Positions 33,848 to 43,322 of a DNA stretch of 64,000 nt are shown piece by piece. Every line of letters begins with the position of its first letter. Positions within the stretch are counted from its first letter, which is position 1. The stretch lies in the NCBI GenBank assembly GCA_965219515.1, contig OZ244776.1:3968001-4032000 (forward strand), given 5' to 3'. The notes beneath the pieces are model-generated. The model was not told where the DNA came from, did not search any database, and was given only the letters and a program-made list of their open reading frames with translations. Source of the DNA: Ilyomonas sp965219515 (GTDB taxonomy: Bacteria > Bacteroidota > Bacteroidia > Chitinophagales > Chitinophagaceae). Both the position numbers and the translations under genes were made by a program.

Positions 33848-35272
33848 ATGAAAAGAAGACGATTTATCAGACAAACGGTTTTTACCGGCGCCGCCATAGG
33901 GTTATCTCAATACGCTTCTGCAGGCGCAGCGGCCGGTTTTGAAACCGTAAGAACAGAGGCGTCGAAAAGAAACTTCAGCAGCAAAGCTGTTGAATCGCTG
34001 ATCACGGAAATCAAATCGAAAATTGGCAATAAGGAAATCGCCTGGCTGTTTGAGAATTGTTTTCCGAATACATTGGATACAACGGTTGATTTTGAAATGA
34101 TAAACGGAAAGCCCGACACCTACGTGATTACCGGCGATATAGATGCCATGTGGCTTCGCGACAGCAGCGCTCAGGTTTGGCCATATATGCGCCTGTGCAA
34201 AGAAGATAAAGATTTGCAGCAACTGATAAAAGGAGTCATTCACCGGCAGGTAACATGCGTTTTGAGAGACCCGTATGCCAACGCGTTTTATAAAGATGAA
34301 AACAAAGTAAGTGAATGGAAAGAATCTGACCGTACCGATATGAAGCCCGGCGTGCATGAGCGCAAGTGGGAGATAGATAGCTTGTGCTACCCCATCCGCT
34401 TATCTTATGGCTATTGGAAAGAAACCGGCGATACGTCTGCCTTTGATGAAGAATGGGTAAAAGCCATGAATCTTATTATCGAAACGTTTACCGAGCAGCA
34501 GCGCTTTCATGGCAAAGCTCCGTATCATTTTCAGCGTAAAACAGAATTTGCTACCGATAGTGTTCCCCTGAATGGTTATGGCTACCCGGCAAAGCCGGAT
34601 GGCTTTATTTGCTCCATGTTTCGCCCGAGCGATGATGCCACCATTTTCCCTTACCTGATACCGAGCAATTTATTTGCTCATATATCTCTGCAGCAATTAG
34701 ACGAACTGAATCGTATAATCTCCAAAAATAATACGTTTGTCATCAATACACAGTCGCTTCAGCAATCGCTTTCTTTGGCTCTGCAAAAAAAGCTGCACAT
34801 TGTAAAACATCCGCAGTTTGGCGATATATACGCGTATGAAATTAATGGTTATGGCAGCCATAACCTGATGGATGATGCCAATATTCCTTCCTTGCTGGGG
34901 TTGCCTTATTTGGGTGCTGTAAGTGTTACCGATCAAACGTATCAAAACACACGCAGGTATGTTTTATCCGAAGAAAATCCATTCTTTTTTAAAGGCAGCG
35001 CAGGCGAAGGTATCGGTGGTCCGCATGTAGGTTTGGATATGATTTGGCCAATGAGCCTCATCATGCGCGGACTAACATCAACCAACGAAAAGGAAATTAA
35101 ATACTGTTTGGATACATTGCAAAACACACATGCCGGAACTGGTTTTATGCACGAATCGTTTAACAAAAACGACCCGAAAAAGTTTACCCGAAAATGGTTT
35201 GCATGGGCAAATACACTGTTCGGAGAATTTGTTTGGAAAGTCTATCGTGAACAACCACATTTGCTGGCATAA
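33848..35272 (+). CDS. Glycoside hydrolase family 125 (exo-alpha-1,6-mannosidase type)
   Basis: A metal-independent alpha-mannosidase of the GH125/DUF1237 family, which removes alpha-1,6-mannose from host or fungal glycans. The N-terminus MKRRRFIRQTVFTGAAIGLS is a twin-arginine-like export signal, so the enzyme is probably periplasmic. The 474-residue protein keeps the (alpha/alpha)6-barrel family segments VITGDIDAMWLRDSSAQVWP, HERKWEIDSLCYPIRLSYGY, FICSMFRPSDDATIFPYLIP, AYEINGYGSHNLMDDANIPS and ENPFFFKGSAGEGIGGPHVG. Catalytic carboxylates are expected in these blocks but I do not assign them individually. An SGNH hydrolase follows after 80 bases. Confidence 0.93.
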   Translation: MKRRRFIRQTVFTGAAIGLSQYASAGAAAGFETVRTEASKRNFSSKAVESLITEIKSKIGNKEIAWLFENCFPNTLDTTVDFEMINGKPDTYVITGDIDAMWLRDSSAQVWPYMRLCKEDKDLQQLIKGVIHRQVTCVLRDPYANAFYKDENKVSEWKESDRTDMKPGVHERKWEIDSLCYPIRLSYGYWKETGDTSAFDEEWVKAMNLIIETFTEQQRFHGKAPYHFQRKTEFATDSVPLNGYGYPAKPDGFICSMFRPSDDATIFPYLIPSNLFAHISLQQLDELNRIISKNNTFVINTQSLQQSLSLALQKKLHIVKHPQFGDIYAYEINGYGSHNLMDDANIPSLLGLPYLGAVSVTDQTYQNTRRYVLSEENPFFFKGSAGEGIGGPHVGLDMIWPMSLIMRGLTSTNEKEIKYCLDTLQNTHAGTGFMHESFNKNDPKKFTRKWFAWANTLFGEFVWKVYREQPHLLA

Positions 35273-35352
35273 AGAAATAAAAAAGTAAAAACTCAAAAGG
35301 CAAAATTGGATTAAGCAATTTTTTTACTTTTTGCTTCATTAAATTCATTGTT

Positions 35353-36030
35353 ATGACGAATAAATTTCTGCTTGTCTTTATATTTTTCGGATTAATTGTT
35401 ATGCTTTCATTTAAAAGAGATAAAACAAAAAAGGTTGTGTTTTTTGGTGATTCCATTACGCAGGCAGGCGTGCAGCCGAACGGCTATATCACCATGATGA
35501 AAGGCATGCTGCAAAAGGAAGGCGATACCAATTATGATTTGACAGGAGCGGGCATCGGCGGTAACAAAGTGTATGATTTGTACCTGCGCCTGGAAGATGA
35601 TGTGTTAAGTAAATCGCCGGATATTGTAGTGATTTATGTAGGCGTAAACGATGTGTGGCACAAGTCTTCTTCAGGCACAGGCACAGATGCCGATAAGTTT
35701 GAAAAATTTTACAAAGCCATCATTAAAAAATTGCAGGCTGCCAATGCCAGAGTAATTCTGGTAACGCCAGCTACCATAGGAGAGAAAAAGAATTATGTAA
35801 ATCAGCAGGATGGCGATTTAAATAAATATGCCAATATCATTAAACATATAGGCAGCGATATGAATTTGCCGGTTATTGACCTGCGAACGCTGTTTGAAAA
35901 TTACGAACAGGAGCATAATACAAACGATGCTGACAGGGGCGTGCTTACGGTTGACGGCGTACATTTAAATGATACCGGAAATAGGCTGGTAGCAGAAACG
36001 ATGTTACAGGCAATAAAGGAGTTGAAATAA
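35353..36030 (+). CDS. SGNH/GDSL-type hydrolase (esterase/lipase fold)
   Basis: A 225-residue SGNH hydrolase. An N-terminal hydrophobic segment (FLLVFIFFGLIVMLSF, about 5-20) suggests a membrane anchor or signal. Block I is VVFFGDSITQAG (nucleophile Ser), block II has GAGIGGNKVYD (oxyanion Gly), block III VIYVGVNDVWH (oxyanion Asn) and block V VDGVHLNDTGN (catalytic Asp-x-x-His). All four catalytic positions are present. Such proteins often deacetylate carbohydrates, which would suit the GH125 gene 80 bases upstream, but that link is inference. Confidence 0.92.
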   Translation: MTNKFLLVFIFFGLIVMLSFKRDKTKKVVFFGDSITQAGVQPNGYITMMKGMLQKEGDTNYDLTGAGIGGNKVYDLYLRLEDDVLSKSPDIVVIYVGVNDVWHKSSSGTGTDADKFEKFYKAIIKKLQAANARVILVTPATIGEKKNYVNQQDGDLNKYANIIKHIGSDMNLPVIDLRTLFENYEQEHNTNDADRGVLTVDGVHLNDTGNRLVAETMLQAIKELK

Positions 36031-36104
36031 AATCTCCCGCGGATTTCACAGTGTAATGCAGATAGAAATCAGCAAGTACCTGCGGGCAAAATAATTAAAA
36101 CACA

Positions 36105-36130
36105 AAACCCCGTGTGGAAACACGGGGTTT
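36105..36130. terminator. Bidirectional terminator between SGNH hydrolase and hsp20
   Basis: An 11-bp stem, aaaccccgtgt with acacggggttt, and a GGAA loop. The genes on both sides converge. A 'cccgcggatt...' repeat relative (36032-36086) lies just before it. Confidence 0.88.
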
Positions 36131-36174
36131 ATAAACCAAAAACCAACTCTTATGAAAAAAAACTATTACATTTT

Positions 36175-36588
36175 TTACTGAATTTCTATTTGCTTGGGAG
36201 ACGCTTTCACTTCTTCTTTTTTTGGAAGAAATATCTGCAACACACCGGCATCATATTTTGCCTTGATTTCCTCGGCGTTTACTTTTTCATCTAACGAAAA
36301 ACTGCGCTTGAATGAAGAAACAGCAAACTCTTTGCGATGTGTTTTATAATTCTTATTCTCTTCTTCCGATTTCTTTTCGTAGGAAATAGTTAGCAATCCT
36401 TTTTCTACGTTAATCTTAAAATCATCTTTCTGTAAACCGGGAGCCTGAAGTTCAATGTGATAGCCATCTTCGTTTTCATGAATATTCACAGGTGGCACAT
36501 TCAAAGCTCTGTTCCAAGCAGGAGCGGTGTTAAACAACTCATCAAAAACGTTGTTTACGTTGCGGTAATTTTGTTTTACAAATGTCAT
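36175..36588 (-). CDS. Small heat shock protein, Hsp20/alpha-crystallin family
   Basis: An ATP-independent holdase chaperone of 137 residues. The alpha-crystallin domain (about 35-135) shows VNIHENEDGYHIELQAPGL, FKINVEKGLLTISYEKK, SFKRSFSLDEKVNAEEIKA and the conserved YDAGVLQIFLPKKEE (A-x-x-x-G-V-L motif). The C-terminal IEIQ provides an I-x-I-like oligomerisation motif. The N-terminal arm mentions FDELFNTAP, as in bacterial IbpA-like proteins. It has no downstream partner. A heat-dependent regulator is not visible in the 209-base upstream region. Confidence 0.95.
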   Translation of the reverse strand: MTFVKQNYRNVNNVFDELFNTAPAWNRALNVPPVNIHENEDGYHIELQAPGLQKDDFKINVEKGLLTISYEKKSEEENKNYKTHRKEFAVSSFKRSFSLDEKVNAEEIKAKYDAGVLQIFLPKKEEVKASPKQIEIQ

Positions 36589-36769
36589 AGCTATTTAAAT
36601 TTACTTTTTTTGTTGATGACAATTGTATTTCAAATGGTGTACCGCGCAAAATTTCCTGATAAGTTGACAAAATTAAGTCGTTTTTCCCGTCATAATGTCT
36701 TTTTAAGTGTTTAAAAAAAGCCAAATTGACCGAAAAATAAGGAAATGCAGCTTTTTTTCCTGATTTGCT

Positions 36770-36777
36770 TATTTTTG
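36770..36777 (+). promoter_or_regulatory. -7 element of the bacilliredoxin gene
   Basis: TATTTTTG followed by CAA, matching TAnnTTTG, 20 bases before the start codon. No clear TTG is seen at -33. Confidence 0.55.
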
Positions 36778-36797
36778 CAAAAACAAATTAAAACAAG

Positions 36798-37211
36798 ATG
36801 TATCCGGCAGAAATAGTTATTCCGATGAAGGCTGAATTGACCGACAACGGGTTTGAAGAAATGAATACACCAGGCGATGTAGATAACAGCCTGGAAGGCG
36901 AGGGAACAACGCTGGTGATGGTAAACTCGGTATGCGGCTGTGCAGCAGGCGCGGCGCGTCCCGGCGTTTTAATGGCGGTTCACAACAGCACCAAACGCCC
37001 CGATAATTTAAAGACCGTATTTGCAGGCTTCGACATAGCTGCGGTTAATAAAGTACGCGAGCATTTGCTGCCTTATCCACCTTCTTCACCGGCTTTCGCT
37101 TTATTTAAAGACGGCGAATTGGTGCACATGATAGAACGTCATCAGATTGAAGGACGTCCGGCGCAGGTAATTGCCCGTAATCTTATGGCTGCTTTTGAAG
37201 AGTATTGCTAA
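36798..37211 (+). CDS. BrxA/BrxB-type bacilliredoxin (YphP/YqiW family)
   Basis: A thioredoxin-fold protein of 137 residues that removes bacillithiol or similar low-molecular-weight thiols from oxidised proteins. The active site is the diagnostic C-G-C in VNSVCGCAAGAARPGV (about residues 51-53 in motif). Further family segments are MYPAEIVIPMKAELTDNGFE, HNSTKRPDNLKTVFAGFD and the C-terminal HMIERHQIEGRPAQVI. No bacillithiol synthesis genes are in the window. It has its own promoter and terminator. Confidence 0.94.
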   Translation: MYPAEIVIPMKAELTDNGFEEMNTPGDVDNSLEGEGTTLVMVNSVCGCAAGAARPGVLMAVHNSTKRPDNLKTVFAGFDIAAVNKVREHLLPYPPSSPAFALFKDGELVHMIERHQIEGRPAQVIARNLMAAFEEYC

Positions 37212-37662
37212 GCAATACCGGTAAGCAGTAAAAATAATCCATGGCTTACACAGCTTTGTTCATGGATGGGTTAGTAAATATCGGTCCCGCCGTTCCCGGC
37301 GGGACATTTTTTTTGACCAGGATTTGGGGAGATTTTTCTGATTGGGCAGATGTGTTTGAACCGGGATAAATGAAAAGTTTGGGATAAGTGAGATAAGATT
37401 ACAAAAGGCAGAATAAAACTATTGTGGGACGAGCGACACCGCTCAGATGGATCGTCTGTTGCAATCAGGGATTTGTTCTTATTTTTCTTTTAAGTAAAGA
37501 GAAATAAGAATCTCCGTTCAACGTTCGGCAATGATTGATCTTTTCCCAAAACAAATGCAACACAGCAGCAAGACCATCATCACAATAAAACATCAAATCC
37601 GCCGCATCAGAAAAAATCATATAAAATCCTGGTTCATACATCACACAAATCTCAGTTCAGAC
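37212..37662. other. Intergenic region before rarA
   Basis: Besides the terminator this 451-base region contains a direct-repeat-like stretch, with gtttgaaccgggataaatga and gtttgggataagtgagataag near 37350-37397. It resembles degenerate intergenic repeats common in Bacteroidota (recall, not searched). An in-frame extension of rarA to 37531 is open but not family-like. No gene is called. Confidence 0.45.
37284..37305 (+). terminator. Terminator after the bacilliredoxin gene
   Basis: A 9-bp GC-rich stem, gtcccgccg with cggcgggac, with loop TTCC, followed by A and eight T. Confidence 0.92.
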
Positions 37663-38931
37663 ATGAATACAAACACTCCATTAGCCGAACGATTGCGCCC
37701 AAATACGTTAGATGAATTAGTTGGTCAGCAACATCTTACCGGTACGGGCAGCATTCTGCGCACCGCCATTGAAAGCGGCCGCATTCCTTCCCTGATTTTG
37801 TGGGGACCGCCCGGCGTTGGGAAAACTACCATTGCCAACATTATTGCACATGCGCTGCAGGTTCCGTTTTACCAGTTGAGCGCCATCAGCAGCGGCGTAA
37901 AAGAAATTCGTGAAGTGATTGAAGCAGCAAAGCAGCAACAAGGTGCCGTTTTATTTATTGATGAAATTCATCGCTTTAATAAAAGCCAGCAGGACGCTTT
38001 GTTAGGTGCTGTGGAAAAAGGAACCATTACCTTGATTGGTGCAACCACCGAGAACCCTTCGTTTGAAGTGAACTCAGCATTATTAAGCCGTTGCCAGGTA
38101 TATGTATTGAAGGCTTTGGGTGAAGAGGAAATGATTGCGTTGCTGCATCATGCGATAGAAAAAGATGAATTGTTGCAAACAAAACATATTGAACTTAAAG
38201 AAACATCGGCTTTATTAACTATTTCTGGCGGCGATGCACGTAAACTGCTGAACTTACTCGAACTGGTTATTAATTTTTTTACCGGAAAGAACAATATTAT
38301 CATTACCGATGAAGCCGTGATGCAGGTAGCACAAAAACGCGTTGTATTATACGATAAAGGCGGCGAGCAACATTACGACATCATCAGCGCGTTTATTAAA
38401 AGTATGCGTGGCAGCGACCCGAACGGCGCTATTTACTGGCTGGCGCGAATGATTGAAGGCGGCGAAGAAGTAAGCTTCATTGCACGGCGCATGTTGATAT
38501 TTGCAAGTGAAGACATTGGCAATGCCAACCCAAACGCACTGCTGCTTGCCAATGCAACGTTTGATGCGGTGAATAAAATCGGTTATCCCGAATCACGGAT
38601 TATATTATCGCAGTGCGCGGTTTATCTGGCTTCATCCATCAAAAGCAATGCGTCTTATGCAGCGACTGGTTTGGCGCAGGATGCTGTAAGGAAATATGGT
38701 GATCTTCCCGTGCCGCTTCATATCCGCAATGCGCCGACAGGTTTGATGAAAGACATGAATTACGGCAAAGGCTACAAGTATGCGCATTCGTTTGCAGGCA
38801 ATTTTTCCAAACAGGAATATCTGCCCGAAACCCTTGCCGGCACCGCGTTTTACAAGCCGGGCAATAATGTAAGAGAAGAAGAAATGCGACGTTTTTTAAA
38901 AGGTTTATGGAAGGAAAAATATGGCTATTGA
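37663..38931 (+). CDS. rarA: Replication-associated recombination protein A (MgsA/RarA AAA ATPase)
   Basis: A AAA+ ATPase acting at stalled replication forks and single-strand gaps. The start at 37663 (MNTNTPLAERLRPNTLDELVGQQHL) is the family N-terminus; the longer frame adds 44 unsupported residues. The 422-residue protein has Walker A GPPGVGKTT, Walker B LFIDEIHRF, sensor 1 LIGATTENPSFE, the arginine finger in ALLSRCQV, and sensor 2 SGGDARKLLNLLE. The C-terminal MgsA tetramerisation part includes KSMRGSDPNGAIYWLARMIEGGE and ASEDIGNANP. Complete and typical. Confidence 0.96.
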   Translation: MNTNTPLAERLRPNTLDELVGQQHLTGTGSILRTAIESGRIPSLILWGPPGVGKTTIANIIAHALQVPFYQLSAISSGVKEIREVIEAAKQQQGAVLFIDEIHRFNKSQQDALLGAVEKGTITLIGATTENPSFEVNSALLSRCQVYVLKALGEEEMIALLHHAIEKDELLQTKHIELKETSALLTISGGDARKLLNLLELVINFFTGKNNIIITDEAVMQVAQKRVVLYDKGGEQHYDIISAFIKSMRGSDPNGAIYWLARMIEGGEEVSFIARRMLIFASEDIGNANPNALLLANATFDAVNKIGYPESRIILSQCAVYLASSIKSNASYAATGLAQDAVRKYGDLPVPLHIRNAPTGLMKDMNYGKGYKYAHSFAGNFSKQEYLPETLAGTAFYKPGNNVREEEMRRFLKGLWKEKYGY

Positions 38932-38951
38932 TTTGTGAAAATTAATAAATA

Positions 38952-38981
38952 AAAGCCATTACAGTTTTTTGCAATGGCTTT
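38952..38981 (+). terminator. Terminator after rarA
   Basis: A 9-bp stem, aaagccatt with aatggcttt, around a 12-base loop, followed by TGCTCGTTTT. It lies 20 bases after the rarA stop. Confidence 0.75.
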
Positions 38982-39094
38982 GCTCGTTTTATTAAGAATG
39001 CGGGTTGATAAAACTTATCAGGCAACGATTGCTTTTCTACGCAAGTGTAATTTTATAACCAGGCTAAAATACCAAAAACCGAATAACCCAAAAC

Positions 39095-39955
39095 TTAATC
39101 AATACCAAAATCGTAAACTCTTTGTGCATTACCGCTTGTCGAAGCAGCGCTTCCTGCATACATGAAACAATATTCTCCTTTTGCTAATGGCTGGTCAGTA
39201 TAAACTTTATACACTCCCTGAGACGTTTTTTCATATTTAAAAGGAACTTTGCATTTATTATCAATGCCGGATGTCATTCCTGCGTAGCTATTGACAGAGC
39301 CGGTTACAACTTCTCTGTTCTTTTTAGCTATCGAAAATTTCACTAACAGAAATTCATTCGGGCTGGTGGCGGAAGCAAATAAAAACTGACTTCCATTATT
39401 ACCTAAGCTATTTGAATTGCTCTTATCAAAATAAAAATAAAATACAGGATTTGTTACTTCAATCTGCATTTGTGATTTTTCGCCGCTTAAGGTGGCTTTC
39501 ATTTTAGTTTTTGCTATGCCGTAGGTAAGCCCTATCATTATTCCGGAACCTATTTTTGCCTGAGAATATACGGAAGCTTCAATGTCAATTAAATTGCAGG
39601 GATTTCCTTTACAATAATATACGCCAGAGGAAATATCATTTGATGAATTATTATTTGATAAACTATTGTCAGACGAAGCATTGGAATTTTCTGTCTTTGC
39701 GGTTAATGAGCTATTTTTTCCAACCATCGTATTTATTACATCTTCCGATAATCCCGATTTTTTTAAAGCTATTAACCCATCAACTGAAAGATCAAATTTG
39801 CAGGGCGAAGCCAGAATGGTAGATTTTATTATGTCGCTACTTAGTCCTGCACTTTTTAATTTGATGACAGCTTTATTTGTTAGCGTATCTGTTGTTTGCG
39901 CTTGGAGCGAGAAGCAGGTAGTAAGACAAAGCAGAAAAGTAAAACAGGTTTTCAT
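39095..39955 (-). CDS. Exported hypothetical protein with K-AGLS helical motifs
   Basis: A 286-residue protein with a signal peptide (MKTCFTFLLCLTTCFSLQAQ); the start at 39955 is chosen for this reason over an in-frame start at 40042. The mature N-terminus has two copies of a helical motif, VIKLKSAGLSSDIIKSTI and LIALKKSGLSEDVINTMV, known from many bacterial envelope proteins. A low-complexity Ser/Asn linker (about 100-120) leads to a C-terminal domain rich in beta strands. Function is unknown. It is the last gene downstream of the LytTR regulator and transcribed in the same direction, 111 bases after it. Confidence 0.8.
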   Translation of the reverse strand: MKTCFTFLLCLTTCFSLQAQTTDTLTNKAVIKLKSAGLSSDIIKSTILASPCKFDLSVDGLIALKKSGLSEDVINTMVGKNSSLTAKTENSNASSDNSLSNNNSSNDISSGVYYCKGNPCNLIDIEASVYSQAKIGSGIMIGLTYGIAKTKMKATLSGEKSQMQIEVTNPVFYFYFDKSNSNSLGNNGSQFLFASATSPNEFLLVKFSIAKKNREVVTGSVNSYAGMTSGIDNKCKVPFKYEKTSQGVYKVYTDQPLAKGEYCFMYAGSAASTSGNAQRVYDFGID

Positions 39956-40066
39956 GTCGGCGCTTTTAGTGTTTATAAATAATGAAACACTAAAGTGCAA
40001 ATCCTTTTTTATACAATGAATGAAGCGGGATGTATAGGGCACATGCAGGGATAAGTTGACGCCTTG

Positions 40067-40897
40067 TTACCCCAGGAAGAGTTTTATTTTTTCAAGAGCG
40101 GCTTCTTTATAGGTATCGCTAATTTTAAAAACAAGATCGCCCATCAAATATAATCGTTCACCACGACCTTTACCAGTCAGCTGCTTTACGTTGACAATGT
40201 TGGCCTGATCGAAGCGGGCAAAATAAAGGGGTAACTGCTTTTCCATTTCGCTGAGCGTAGTGCGATGTATATAACCTATATTTCCGGGCAGAATATGAAT
40301 AAGAACATTATTGTTGCCTTCACCGGCCATTTTTGAATTGTAGCTTTCGATGTGAGTGATGTTTTCCCATTTAATGAATGTTTCTATATCCAGCGGGTCA
40401 ACAGGCGTCTCGTGGCTTTTCTTCATGCTTAGTTTTGCCATATCTATTTCACGCACTTTAAAAAAATTGCCTTGTGTTTTTCTCAGGTCGCCATCATATA
40501 GTTTCGGCAGCTTTACGCTGATGGAAGCCCACAACTGCTTCTTATTTACGGGTTTGTCTATCTTTACCACAAAGCCGTCAGGACTTAGCAGCCGCGCGCG
40601 TTCCAGGTTCTCATGGTTGTCGTAAGCTGTCAGAATAATGATGAGCGAATAGAAATGTTCTTTGATATAAGCTGCCAATTCAAGACCGTCTTTCTTACCT
40701 CTGATGTTAATGTCGAGTACAGCAATATCAGGCTCATCGTTTTTCAATAACTGCACCGCATCATCATAGTTATCTACGGCTTTGCCATTGTCATGGCCGA
40801 TAATGCTATATCCTTTCTCTTTAAAGAATTCAGACAGTTCATCATACAATACAAACTCATCTTCCACGATCAATACCTTTCGCTTGGTTGCCTGCAT
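40067..40897 (-). CDS. LytTR-family response regulator
   Basis: A two-component response regulator of 276 residues. The receiver domain (about 5-125) has the acidic pair in LIVEDEF, the phosphoacceptor Asp in PDIAVLDINIRG, the Thr in IIILTAY and the Lys in VVKIDKPV. The C-terminal LytTR DNA-binding domain follows after a linker, with ENITHIESYNSKM, GYIHRTTLSEMEKQLP and FARFDQANIVNVKQL. The start at 40897 (ATG) is preferred over TTG at 40906. It lies 9 bases after its cognate kinase. LytTR regulators often control exported proteins, and the flanking genes are mostly exported, but targets are not known. Confidence 0.94.
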   Translation of the reverse strand: MQATKRKVLIVEDEFVLYDELSEFFKEKGYSIIGHDNGKAVDNYDDAVQLLKNDEPDIAVLDINIRGKKDGLELAAYIKEHFYSLIIILTAYDNHENLERARLLSPDGFVVKIDKPVNKKQLWASISVKLPKLYDGDLRKTQGNFFKVREIDMAKLSMKKSHETPVDPLDIETFIKWENITHIESYNSKMAGEGNNNVLIHILPGNIGYIHRTTLSEMEKQLPLYFARFDQANIVNVKQLTGKGRGERLYLMGDLVFKISDTYKEAALEKIKLFLG

Positions 40898-40906
40898 TGG
40901 ATTCAA

Positions 40907-43111
40907 TTAAATGGTATCAGCAAATTGTAAAACAAACTCGGTTCCGTTATTGTTGCTGAAAGCAAAGTTGCCTCCTAATTCATGCGATAAACCGGCAATC
41001 AGCTTCATGCCATAGCTCTTCTTTTTAGCTGTGGTAAAGCCTTTGCCATTGTCGGCTACTGTCAGTTTGTATTCATGTGCTTCGGTTGCATTCGCTTCTA
41101 TATTGATGTTTCCGCCCTGCTCGTCAAACGCATATTTATAGCTGTTGGTAACCAGTTCGTTTATGATTAATCCAATCTTCTCTGCTGTCTTGCTGCTCAC
41201 TTCTACCGGTGCATTCACATGAATGTCAATCTTCTTGTCCGTTTCAAACATAGTTTGTATAGCAGCCGTCAGTTCAAGCAAATATTCCTGCAGAGAAATA
41301 TTTCCTGTGACCTTATCATTGTATAATCGCTTATGCAGCAGTTCGATGGCTGTAACGCGCGTTTGCAAAGATTGCAGCGAAATATTGTTTGCGCCTCCTT
41401 TTCCTGCCACTTCAATCAGCCGGTTGATAACGCCGAGATTGTTTTTTACGCGGTGATGAATCTCATTCTGCAGCATTTCTATTTTGGCTGTGTCGCGTTC
41501 GGCGCGCTTGCGGTTTTTGTACTGAAGAAAGAAGCCGGCGGCAAGAAGCAGCAGGCATACAGATGCACCTATGAGGATAGTATTGCGGCGTTGCACTTCG
41601 GCGTTGGCAACTTCAGTGTTCTGCTTTTCTATTTTCAGACTGTCGGAGATAAGTTTTGTTTTATATTTTGTTTCCAGTTCCAGCAGTTGCTTATCATCCG
41701 ATGCCATTATTGAACTGTCGAAAGAAGCAGAAGCCAATGAGTAAGGATTCAGGTTTAAAATACTATCCATATTACTTATGGAACTGAGACTTTGAATACC
41801 TGATTTTTTTCTAAGAATGTCGGCTCCTCCAGGCGTATAAAGCAATCTGATGTTAGCTGCCGTTGCCGAATCAAGGTTTGGGTTTCTTTTTAACAAGGTA
41901 TTCAATTCTTTGTTGATGGTAGCCGGTTCTCTGTTAAGAAGCAATTGCCTGATATAACTGTAAACAAGTGAATCGGCAGCGGCGGTTTTCTTTTCTTTAT
42001 AACGAAGCTGCGCCCAGTATTTTTCATTGTCTATTTTGAGGTCAGATAGTTTGTTTTCAATCGCCATGGCATTGGCTTTTTTGAAATAAGATTCTGCTTT
42101 ATCAAAATGTTTTACATCTGAATAAAATTGTCCCCAAAAAGTATTGAGCACCACATTGCCGTAAGTAAAATTGAGCTTATTCAAAATGGTTTCCGACTGG
42201 TGAGCATAACTTAGTGCGGTTGTGGTGTCTTTTTTAATGAGATAACATCTGCCCAAATCAATCAATGATAAACTTTGGCTGGCGCTGTCGAAAGACTGCT
42301 TTTCCAGTTCAACCGCATTCCGGTACAATTCAATTCCTTTATCTGTATTGCCATTCAATACATAGCATTGCCCTAAAAAGCCATAGCAATCTGCCTGGCG
42401 ACCCATAGAGCCACGCTTCTTATATTTTTCCAATGCCTGATACAAATAATTGCTGGCACTATCCGGTTCTCTGATGGTTAAAAAACAATTGCCCAATGTA
42501 TATTCTACTTCAGGAATCATTTTTTCATCATTGATTGCCTGAAACGTTTGCAATGCCCGCTTATAATAAGGAATAGCTTTTTTACTTTGGTTCATATTTG
42601 CATAATACCAGCCATACAATTGATTTAGTTTGGCTTCGTATGATGGATTGTTGAGGCTGCTTAACATTTGCTGGCAAGTGTCGAGATACGGCAAAGCTTG
42701 TGTGAGTTTGACTACATCTAAATAGTCTGCTGCAGTCTGTCGATATAATAAGAAGAGATTATCAGGATCGATTACTTTCTTAGCATAAAACAACGCTTGC
42801 AAATCATAAGGTAATACAACATCATAATCCCTTCGTTTTCTTGCGCAACGGGCAAGTGAACCATAACCTTTCTGAATGAATTTTAAAGAGCCGGTTTTGA
42901 GGCCGATTTGAAGAATGTCGTTTGCATATTCGCGGCTCTTATTCAAGTCGGATATGAATGTTATGTTGTGAAGATCAATGTATGTATCTGCTCTTAAAGA
43001 ATCAGAATCAACACCCGCTAATTTTTCGAGTAAAGTTTGTTCGGTTTCTGTCTGAGCTTTACTGTAAAAGGTAAGTAAAAAGAACGCAACAATAAATAAA
43101 TATACTTTCAT
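40907..43111 (-). CDS. TPR-repeat sensor histidine kinase (HisKA_2 type)
   Basis: A 734-residue membrane sensor kinase. A signal peptide (MKVYLFIVAFFLLTFYSKAQ) is followed by a periplasmic domain of about seven tetratricopeptide-like repeats (roughly 60-340), including AIPYYKRALQTFQAINDEKM and AESYFKKANAMAIENK. One TM helix (about 507-528, LIGASVCLLLLAAGFFLQY) leads to a short coiled coil and the HisKA_2 domain with the phosphorylated His in EIHHRVKNNLGVINRLIEV. The ATPase domain has N-box NELVTNSYKYAF and G-box VADNGKGF. The TPR part probably senses a protein or peptide in the periplasm. It forms an operon with the LytTR regulator. Confidence 0.93.
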   Translation of the reverse strand: MKVYLFIVAFFLLTFYSKAQTETEQTLLEKLAGVDSDSLRADTYIDLHNITFISDLNKSREYANDILQIGLKTGSLKFIQKGYGSLARCARKRRDYDVVLPYDLQALFYAKKVIDPDNLFLLYRQTAADYLDVVKLTQALPYLDTCQQMLSSLNNPSYEAKLNQLYGWYYANMNQSKKAIPYYKRALQTFQAINDEKMIPEVEYTLGNCFLTIREPDSASNYLYQALEKYKKRGSMGRQADCYGFLGQCYVLNGNTDKGIELYRNAVELEKQSFDSASQSLSLIDLGRCYLIKKDTTTALSYAHQSETILNKLNFTYGNVVLNTFWGQFYSDVKHFDKAESYFKKANAMAIENKLSDLKIDNEKYWAQLRYKEKKTAAADSLVYSYIRQLLLNREPATINKELNTLLKRNPNLDSATAANIRLLYTPGGADILRKKSGIQSLSSISNMDSILNLNPYSLASASFDSSIMASDDKQLLELETKYKTKLISDSLKIEKQNTEVANAEVQRRNTILIGASVCLLLLAAGFFLQYKNRKRAERDTAKIEMLQNEIHHRVKNNLGVINRLIEVAGKGGANNISLQSLQTRVTAIELLHKRLYNDKVTGNISLQEYLLELTAAIQTMFETDKKIDIHVNAPVEVSSKTAEKIGLIINELVTNSYKYAFDEQGGNINIEANATEAHEYKLTVADNGKGFTTAKKKSYGMKLIAGLSHELGGNFAFSNNNGTEFVLQFADTI

Positions 43112-43250
43112 AAAGATTGGGATTGTTGATGTAATTCCTATAGAGTTTTGCTGCTTTGTATAACTGGTTAATGGCAGCCCTAAAGTACATGATTTTATCT
43201 ATGCAAAATATCTTTATAAAAAAACTGATACTTGGCAACCTAAAGCAAAA

Positions 43251-43288
43251 GCAGGTCTGCGCCCTTTACTTATAAAGCGCAGACCTGC
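43251..43288 (-). terminator. Terminator after the T9SS gene
   Basis: A perfect 12-bp stem, gcaggtctgcgc (43251-43262) with gcgcagacctgc (43277-43288), around a 14-base loop. On the minus strand it is followed by TTTTGCTTT. It separates the exported-protein group from the kinase operon. Confidence 0.85.
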
Positions 43289-43322
43289 GGGAAATGAAGT
43301 ATATAAAGAATACGGAAACGTT